A stretch of 11,713 nt of DNA from Saprospiraceae bacterium (GTDB taxonomy: Bacteria; Bacteroidota; Bacteroidia; Chitinophagales; Saprospiraceae), in the NCBI GenBank assembly GCA_029262975.1, contig JAJCYJ010000964.1, forward strand, positions 1 to 11,713, read 5' to 3'. Below are positions 6,279-11,713 of the stretch, one piece after another. The position numbers and the translations under genes were made by a program. Below the pieces are notes generated by a model that had not been told where the DNA came from, searched no databases, and saw only the letters and a program-made list of their open reading frames with translations. Every line of letters begins with the position of its first letter. Position 1 is the first letter of the stretch.

Positions 6279-7544
6279 TTACAATTTGCCTAATGACTTC
6301 GCTACCAAGACGGAGACACAACTATCTCCTGAAATATTTACGACAGTTCTGCCCATGTCAAGTGGTCGGTCAACAGCCAAAATCATAGCCAGGGCCACTG
6401 GAAGATTTTCGGAAGGAAAGCCTACTGATTCCAATACCATGATAAGCATTACAATCCCAGCACTCGGCGCTGCCGCAGCTCCTATCGATGCCAGTGAGGC
6501 GGTCAATATAATAGTAAAGAAATCGGTTATGCCCAAAGCATGGCCCATCACCTGACATATGAATACGGAAGCAATCGCCTGCATCAGACTCGTGGCATCC
6601 ATATTCACGGTTGCACCTACCGGGCACACAAAACTGGTTATCTCCTTGTCGACTCCTAAGTTGTCTTCTACACACTCCATCGTTATGGGCAATGTAGCCA
6701 TACTTGAACTTGTAGTAAGTGCCACTAATTGAGCAGGGAAAATTCCTTTTAAAAATTTCCCTACCGGCATTGGCGTGAAAAATTTGATAAGAAAGGCATA
6801 AAAACACAGTAATATAATCATACCCAATATTAAGACAAGAGCATAACCAAGAAGGGCCACGAATAATTCTGCATTGGTCGTCTCAGTAATCAATGAGGCC
6901 ATCAAGGCGAGGACGGCAATGGGTGCAAACAGCATGATCAAATCAACCATTTTTATTAAAACATCGTTGAGACTGTCAAATAGATTTTTTAGAGGTACTT
7001 GTTTGTCTGACGGAAGTAGCAGGAGAGAAATACTGAAGAAAACTGTAAAAAAGATTACCTGCAACATATTTGAATTTGTTCCCGCAGCTTCTATGATATT
7101 CTGTGGAACCATCTTAACAAGAAAGTCCAAGGGGCCTTTTAATCCGGCAGGCTTGTCTAATTTGCCTGATGCCGAACTCTGAATATCATTGGTAAGCATG
7201 GTTAAGGTGTCAGGATTTACATGGGCTCCCGGTTCAAAAATATTAACTAACACCAAGCCTAGTAATACGGCAAAGACAGTGGTCAGAATAAAATATAATA
7301 TAGCTCTCCCACCTATTTTGGATAGCGTGGACAGATCTTTAAGATCTAATATGCCCTTGGAAAGTGAAATAAAGACAAGGGGTACGGCGATTAGTTTCAG
7401 AAGATTGATGAAAATTTGACCGAAGGGTTTAATCCAGTCACTTATAAAAGAAGTACCCCAGCTGACATAAGTGCCTGCCAGACCTATAGCTATACCTAAC
7501 GCCATCCCCAATAATATCTGCCAGTGCAGGGCCATCTTATTCAT
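6279..7544 (-). CDS. Dicarboxylate/amino acid:cation symporter (DAACS, GltP/GltPh-like)
   Basis: This 421-residue protein matches the full length of the glutamate-transporter fold (GltPh is 417). The substrate and ion-binding elements are all visible: the hairpin-1 serine motif TSSSMATLP (278-286), the TM7 motif NMDATS (314-319, Ala where NMDGT is usual), the hairpin-2 segment GAAAAPSAGIVMLIMVLESVG (355-375), and the TM8 motif AVDRPLDMGRTVVNISGDS (390-408). Arg399 corresponds to the arginine that pairs with the side-chain carboxylate of aspartate or glutamate in GltPh, which argues for an acidic amino acid or dicarboxylate and not a neutral substrate. Asp396, Thr400 and Asn403 are also retained. 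Uptake would be driven by Na+ or H+. The ATG start at 7542-7544 gives the usual short N-terminus. It is divergent from the molybdenum hydroxylase genes over 82 bp and precedes the EamA gene in a likely operon. Confidence 0.92.
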   Translation of the reverse strand: MNKMALHWQILLGMALGIAIGLAGTYVSWGTSFISDWIKPFGQIFINLLKLIAVPLVFISLSKGILDLKDLSTLSKIGGRAILYFILTTVFAVLLGLVLVNIFEPGAHVNPDTLTMLTNDIQSSASGKLDKPAGLKGPLDFLVKMVPQNIIEAAGTNSNMLQVIFFTVFFSISLLLLPSDKQVPLKNLFDSLNDVLIKMVDLIMLFAPIAVLALMASLITETTNAELFVALLGYALVLILGMIILLCFYAFLIKFFTPMPVGKFLKGIFPAQLVALTTSSSMATLPITMECVEDNLGVDKEITSFVCPVGATVNMDATSLMQAIASVFICQVMGHALGITDFFTIILTASLASIGAAAAPSAGIVMLIMVLESVGFPSENLPVALAMILAVDRPLDMGRTVVNISGDSCVSVLVAKSLGKL

Positions 7545-7626
7545 AAGTATTTGTAAACTTTGACTGCATAAACATAATAAGAATGAGTCTTTTCCTTAAA
7601 TTACATATTCACAAAAACGCATAGCT
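7545..7626. promoter_or_regulatory. Divergent intergenic region, symporter / molybdenum hydroxylase
   Basis: These 82 AT-rich bases must hold the 5' signals of both divergent units, unless the promoters lie within the coding regions. On the minus strand a TATGTTTA sits about 25 bp before the symporter start and approximates the TAnnTTTG box, with no clear partner upstream. On the plus strand no acceptable -7 box was found, and the hydroxylase start (GTG) has no Shine-Dalgarno sequence. Confidence 0.3.
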
Positions 7627-8109
7627 GTGGCGACTTACCAATTACACATAAATGGAGCGAAAAAAAGTATTGATGTTGCCGAAGGTACTTCTTTACTTTG
7701 GGTACTTCGCGAACATCTGGGCCTGACAGGTACAAAATACGGATGCGGGATAGCGCAGTGTGGTGCCTGTACCATACATGTTAATGGCAATCCAATGAAA
7801 GCTTGTGTTATGCCTGTAGACGGGGTATCGAGTGGACAAAAGATAACGACAATTGAAGGCCTTGATGACCTGGGAAATCATCCATTGCAACAGGCCTGGA
7901 TTGATGTTCAGGTCCCACAATGTGGGTATTGTCAATCTGGGCAGATTATGCAGGCAGCAGCTTTGCTGGCGAATAACCCAAGCCCATCCCGGGATGAAAT
8001 CGTCACACATATGAATGGTAACCTGTGTCGTTGTGGTACTTATATGAGGATACTAAAGGCAATACAGAAAGCTGCCGGGAAGGAAGTGGCAGTGAATGAA
8101 GGAGATTAA
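7627..8109 (+). CDS. 2Fe-2S subunit of a molybdenum hydroxylase (xanthine dehydrogenase family)
   Basis: This 160-residue electron-transfer subunit has both iron-sulfur domains of the family. The plant-ferredoxin-like domain (1-75) carries CGIAQCGAC and a further Cys (Cys40, 45, 48, 60). The helical domain carries QCGYCQSGQ (Cys99, Cys102) and LCRCGT (Cys134, Cys136). All eight ligands are present. The protein passes electrons from the molybdenum centre of the downstream subunit to an external acceptor. Its size fits stand-alone small subunits such as the isoquinoline 1-oxidoreductase or aldehyde dehydrogenase type. GTG at 7627-7629 is chosen because the product then begins MATYQLHING, the usual family N-terminus. 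It has no signal peptide. If the large subunit is exported by Tat, this one probably travels with it already folded. The next gene starts 44 bp downstream in the same direction. Confidence 0.93.
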   Translation: MATYQLHINGAKKSIDVAEGTSLLWVLREHLGLTGTKYGCGIAQCGACTIHVNGNPMKACVMPVDGVSSGQKITTIEGLDDLGNHPLQQAWIDVQVPQCGYCQSGQIMQAAALLANNPSPSRDEIVTHMNGNLCRCGTYMRILKAIQKAAGKEVAVNEGD

Positions 8110-8153
8110 AAAGAACGTGATTGTAAACATTTATCGTCAAAAGAATTTTCAAA

Positions 8154-10340
8154 ATGAAATATTCAAAGTCCAAAACAGACTCAACTAACAGGAGGCAATT
8201 TATAAAGAGAAGTGGTGGAATCGCACTTTTAATAGGCGCATCAGGAATACTCCCGCAATTTATTTCTTGTAAAAATCCATCACATGTAGCTGCTCAATTA
8301 AAAAAACATCAAATTACTTCCTGGATCAAAATGTCTGAAGATGGTAAGATTGTAATTTACAATCCTGCAGCTGAAATGGGTCAGGGTTCGATGACATCAT
8401 TACCAGCAATATTCGCTGAAGAAATGGATGCCAACTGGGATAATGTCCAAGTGGAATTTTCTCCCCAGATATCTAATACTTATGGCTCTGACGGCTGGGG
8501 TTCAGGGAGGAAAATTATGCTTTCAGCAGGTAGCCGTGTAACCAAAGGATACTACTCATTGCTAAGAAAAGCCGGTGCTCAAGCACGATTTATACTGATG
8601 CACAATGCTGCTAGAATCTGGAATGTACCTATTGACGGACTCTCGACTTCCGATGGTCATGTATTGGATGAAAACAGTGGGATGAAAATAGCCTACGGCG
8701 ATTTGGTCAAAGATTTAGTGGTACCCGAAGAAATCCCTGATTTTGAATTACATCAACTAAAAAATCCAAAAGATTTTAAATTTATTGGGCATGACCTTCC
8801 AAGGACAGATATACCTGCAAAGACAAACGGGTCAGCACAATTTGCAATAGATGTCATTTTACCAGGTATGCTTTATGGCGTTTTAGAAAGAGGTAGGGTT
8901 CATGGTGCAAAACCCACGCTTACAAATAGCGATGAAATAATGAAGTTACCCGGTATTCTACACTTGGTTTCTTTCGATTATGCTATCGGTATTATTGGTG
9001 AGCGAATAGAAAATGTATTAGCTGCAAAATCCAGGTTAGAAATTGAATGGAGCGATGCTATAGCAAGTACTTTTAATTCCGAAGAAATATATGATGAATA
9101 TAAGAGAGTAGCAGACAAAGAAAGAGATGAAAAAGTAGTTGTAGAAAAGGGAAATACTAAAAAGGCTATTCGTTCGGCTGCCCGGTTGTTTTCAGCAGAT
9201 TATAAAAATGACTATGTCTACCATGCACAAATGGAACCATTAAATGCTGTAGTTCAGATAGCTGAGGATGGAGCAAGTGCGACCGCCTGGGTAGGCAGTC
9301 AACAAGGTTTTGATTCTAAATTAGGAATTCCTGAAGTCTTAGACATGGACCCTGAAAAAGTGCATATAAATCTTCAATATTTAGGAGGCGGTTTTGGCAG
9401 AAGGTCAATGACCGATTTTGTAAAAGAATGTACTATTCTTGCCAAAGAAGTTCCGGGACAACCTATAAAATTAATGTGGACCAGGGAAGATGATCTTACA
9501 TATGGGGCATTTAGACCGATGTCTTTACAGCGTTTGCAAGCTGGAATTGACAGTAATGGCAGAATTACCGGTTTTTCACATACCGTGATAGGGGATGGGG
9601 ATAATCTTTTGGCCAGTGGTATCCGGAATGATCATTATGAAATACCCAATCAATATGCAGCCCTGAAAATAATACCTCATGGAATCAGATTAAAACATTG
9701 GCGCGGTGTCGGTCATGGCCCAAACAAGTTTGCTATAGAGTCTATGATAGACCAAATAGCGCATAGTCTTGGAAAGGACCCCATTGATTTTAGAAGAACC
9801 TTAATGTCTGAATCTCCGAAGGCTCTTGCTACCTTGAACAAGGCTGCAGCGATGTCAGGATGGAACCAACCCAATCTTCAAGGTCGTGCTAAAGGTGTCG
9901 CATTTATTGAGCGGAGTGGCACTTTGTCTACCGGTGTATGTGAAATATCGCTTGATGAAAATACCGGAAAAATTCGTGTACATTATTTTTGGAGTGCCAG
10001 TGATGCAGGTGTTGTGATACAGCCTGATAATGTCAAAGCACAAATGGAAGGAGGGATCATAATGGGGATGAGTAGTGTCTTTAAAGAAAGGATTTCTATA
10101 ATTGATGGTGCCGTGCAACAATCTAATTTCGACGATTATGAGTTGCTCAGAATGGCAGATATACCCGAACGTATTGAGACAGCTATTATTAAATCTGATG
10201 GTCCACCACAAGGAGTCGGAGAATCAGGTACACCTTTGGTAGCTGGAGCAGTTGCGAACGCTTTTTTAGCACTCACAGGTAAGCATTTGAGGCATCTTCC
10301 TTTTACACCTGAAAGGGTACTTGAAGCATTGAATTCTTGA
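8154..10340 (+). CDS. Molybdopterin-binding catalytic subunit, Tat-exported (isoquinoline 1-oxidoreductase beta/aldehyde oxidase type)
   Basis: This 728-residue protein starts with a twin-arginine signal: TNRRQFIKRSGG (11-22, Arg13-Arg14), then a hydrophobic stretch to about 37. Cys39 in FISCKN could be a Tat lipobox, giving a lipid-anchored enzyme. Cofactor and active-site segments typical of the family are present: EMGQGSMTSLPAIFAEEMD (74-92), QMEPLNAV (359-366), GGGFGRR (411-417), the conserved RGVGHGPNKFAIESMID (517-533) and GPPQGVGESG, whose Glu690 matches the catalytic glutamate of xanthine dehydrogenase-type hydroxylases. The enzyme should hydroxylate an aldehyde or N-heterocycle using water. 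The actual substrate is not evident. Order and length match two-subunit IorAB-like enzymes, which have no FAD domain. No cytochrome c, FAD subunit or XdhC/CoxI-like maturation gene follows: the next gene is on the other strand 18 bp away. Confidence 0.92.
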   Translation: MKYSKSKTDSTNRRQFIKRSGGIALLIGASGILPQFISCKNPSHVAAQLKKHQITSWIKMSEDGKIVIYNPAAEMGQGSMTSLPAIFAEEMDANWDNVQVEFSPQISNTYGSDGWGSGRKIMLSAGSRVTKGYYSLLRKAGAQARFILMHNAARIWNVPIDGLSTSDGHVLDENSGMKIAYGDLVKDLVVPEEIPDFELHQLKNPKDFKFIGHDLPRTDIPAKTNGSAQFAIDVILPGMLYGVLERGRVHGAKPTLTNSDEIMKLPGILHLVSFDYAIGIIGERIENVLAAKSRLEIEWSDAIASTFNSEEIYDEYKRVADKERDEKVVVEKGNTKKAIRSAARLFSADYKNDYVYHAQMEPLNAVVQIAEDGASATAWVGSQQGFDSKLGIPEVLDMDPEKVHINLQYLGGGFGRRSMTDFVKECTILAKEVPGQPIKLMWTREDDLTYGAFRPMSLQRLQAGIDSNGRITGFSHTVIGDGDNLLASGIRNDHYEIPNQYAALKIIPHGIRLKHWRGVGHGPNKFAIESMIDQIAHSLGKDPIDFRRTLMSESPKALATLNKAAAMSGWNQPNLQGRAKGVAFIERSGTLSTGVCEISLDENTGKIRVHYFWSASDAGVVIQPDNVKAQMEGGIIMGMSSVFKERISIIDGAVQQSNFDDYELLRMADIPERIETAIIKSDGPPQGVGESGTPLVAGAVANAFLALTGKHLRHLPFTPERVLEALNS

Positions 10341-10358
10341 GGTAGTCTAAGCCATCTG

Positions 10359-11713
10359 TTAATTTAGGTTGTCGGCTATCAAATCGTAGGCTTTTGGATC
10401 AGATGGTCTGGGGGCATTAGCGCTCACAATACGACCTTCTGAGTCTATTAATATAAATCTTGGGATGCCCTTAATTTTATAACCTGATGCAATATCTGAT
10501 TGCCATGCTCCAGATGCCATTAATTGCATTCCCCCCAATTCTTTTTCAATTATAAAATTTTGCCATTTCTGTTTGTCTTTTTCTTCATCTATTGAAACAC
10601 TAACAAATGATACATTTGAATCATGCAGAGATTTTTCTAATTCCTTTAATGAAGGTATCTCCCAGATACATGGGGCGCACCATGTCGCCCATACATCTAC
10701 ATATATTGACTTACCTTTCAATTCAGATAGCATTACCGGCTTTCCATCTCTATCTATCGCGGTAAAATCAGGAGCTTTTTGCCCTCTTCTCAAGGATAAC
10801 CACGGAGCCATAGTCAACTTCATTTGGTTTACTAAGAAGGCATTATTGTTTTCTGATAAAAAAGCCTTAAGACTCGATTCTGAATGATCAATTCCACCAC
10901 CAAAATTTATTTGATTGCTTAATTCTATAAATTTGAAATAATTGATGAGCAAAGGATGTGTGAAGTTATTTTCAATATTATTATAAAGTGAGGTATAGTA
11001 ATCTGGTAAAGAACTATAATCCTGAAAGTCAATATATCGGGCATTATAACTGGACCCAAATGTTTTACCTTCATCAAATAATAAAAGTGACTGATCTAAC
11101 TTTACATTTTCAAGATCTTTATAAAATTCTGCCGGTACATCTGGTATAGTATCATAATGATATTGGTACATGTCTTTATATTGCAAGAGATTGATTCCTT
11201 TAGACGCGAATAGTCTATTTTGTAATGCTTGTTTAAAAGTTGAGTCAATTAATGAATTGTCATTTAGATTTGTAAGTACATCTTCTAACTGGCTATATTT
11301 TATATCCAGCATTATATTAAAACTATCTATTGGTAATTTTGCTAGCTCAACTATAAAGTACTCTTTGTTTGCTTTTTTCAATTCTTTATCAAACAGTTGA
11401 AGGGCTTTGTTTTCTTCAGTCAAATCATTCTTTTGCTTTAGCACATTAACCTCCTGATCATAATAGAGATCAATAGTTACTCCTGGATGGATATGAACAT
11501 AACTGAAATTCTGACCTGCCTTGAAAGTAATAATCGTCGACTTAACTAAATCAAGTGCTATTGGATCCCGATTATCAGTTGCATTGAATATTGTGTCCGA
11601 AATACCATTTTCAATATGCTCAATCACAACATAATCGCCTTCCAATCCTTCAAGAACACTTTTGATAATCGTGTGCTTTGGAAGGTTTTCAGAACATCTT
11701 ACTAACGCGATGA
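10359..11713 (-). CDS. TlpA-like thioredoxin-domain lipoprotein, 5'-truncated by the window
   Basis: The C-terminal 140 or so residues are a TlpA/ResA-type thioredoxin domain: GQKAPDFTAIDRDGKPVMLS, then YVDVWATWCAPCIWEIPSL with the redox CAPC at 10668-10679, then VSIDEEKDKQKW and the cis-Pro segment KGIPRFILIDSEG. The N-terminal 280 or so residues form a beta-rich then helical region like those fused to TlpA domains in Bacteroidota (DUF4369-like by pattern). A TTG at 11643-11645 could be taken as the start, but the frame continues open upstream to the window edge and encodes CSENLPKHTIIKSVLEGLEG, which reads as the mature start of a lipoprotein (Cys codon at 11694-11696). The true start is therefore outside. 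The residue before that Cys is Arg, unusual for a lipobox. It likely acts as an envelope disulfide reductase. It is convergent with the molybdenum hydroxylase genes. Confidence 0.87.
   Translation of the reverse strand, partial: IALVRCSENLPKHTIIKSVLEGLEGDYVVIEHIENGISDTIFNATDNRDPIALDLVKSTIITFKAGQNFSYVHIHPGVTIDLYYDQEVNVLKQKNDLTEENKALQLFDKELKKANKEYFIVELAKLPIDSFNIMLDIKYSQLEDVLTNLNDNSLIDSTFKQALQNRLFASKGINLLQYKDMYQYHYDTIPDVPAEFYKDLENVKLDQSLLLFDEGKTFGSSYNARYIDFQDYSSLPDYYTSLYNNIENNFTHPLLINYFKFIELSNQINFGGGIDHSESSLKAFLSENNNAFLVNQMKLTMAPWLSLRRGQKAPDFTAIDRDGKPVMLSELKGKSIYVDVWATWCAPCIWEIPSLKELEKSLHDSNVSFVSVSIDEEKDKQKWQNFIIEKELGGMQLMASGAWQSDIASGYKIKGIPRFILIDSEGRIVSANAPRPSDPKAYDLIADNLN

Noticed and set aside
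6370..6807. 145-codon open frame on the minus strand inside the symporter gene
   Set aside because: It is an out-of-frame shadow of the DAACS gene, whose substrate-binding motifs are fully encoded in the other frame over the same bases. Its Cys/Gly/His/Arg-rich composition is typical of such shadows.
1..11713. Mobile island or toxin-antitoxin/defence system
   Set aside because: No integrase, transposase, tRNA, att-like direct repeats or toxin-antitoxin pair could be found. The intact genes are ordinary metabolic, transport and envelope families of similar base composition. The ADP-ribosylglycohydrolase has no ADP-ribosyltransferase partner next to it, so a toxin-antitoxin (DarTG/Tre-Tri-like) reading is not supported.

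Overview
The window looks like a chromosomal segment of an AT-rich, free-living member of the Bacteroidota. The pointers are several type II (lipoprotein) signal peptides, a TlpA-type thioredoxin fused to a long N-terminal region, the near absence of Shine-Dalgarno sequences, frequent non-ATG starts, and a dispersed-looking palindromic repeat between genes. No rRNA, tRNA, CRISPR array, complete insertion sequence or phage gene was seen. Nothing points to a recent large insertion.

Layout, left to right. (1) 1-722, minus: N-terminal half of a MATE-family efflux transporter, cut by the window edge. (2) 723-1045: intergenic, with a hairpin-rich repeat and a 16-bp tandem duplication. (3) 1046-1432, minus: small lipoprotein of unknown function. 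(4) 1433-1887: long divergent spacer with three inverted repeats and a possible decayed coding fragment. (5) 1888-4151, plus: a two-gene operon with an ATGA overlap, encoding a methylthioribose-kinase-like phosphotransferase and an ADP-ribosylglycohydrolase-family lipoprotein. (6) 4166-5101, minus, tail to tail with (5): a nucleoside-hydrolase-family lipoprotein. (7) 5321-7544, minus: an EamA/DMT exporter behind a dicarboxylate/amino acid:cation symporter, followed by a probable terminator. (8) 7627-10340, plus: a two-subunit molybdenum hydroxylase (a 2Fe-2S subunit and a Tat-exported molybdopterin-binding subunit). (9) 10359-11713, minus: a TlpA-like thioredoxin-domain protein, cut at its 5' end by the window edge.

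The most interesting unit is 1888-5101. Two envelope lipoproteins from families that cleave ribosyl bonds (ADP-ribosyl and N-ribosyl) sit next to a kinase resembling enzymes that phosphorylate the anomeric carbon of a ribose derivative. My inference is an envelope-to-cytoplasm salvage route for ribosides or ADP-ribose-type compounds: hydrolysis outside, phosphorylation inside. This rests on family resemblance and gene order only. The molybdenum hydroxylase probably works in the periplasm on an aldehyde or N-heterocycle. No FAD subunit, cytochrome or maturation factor is encoded beside it, so its electron acceptor is unknown.
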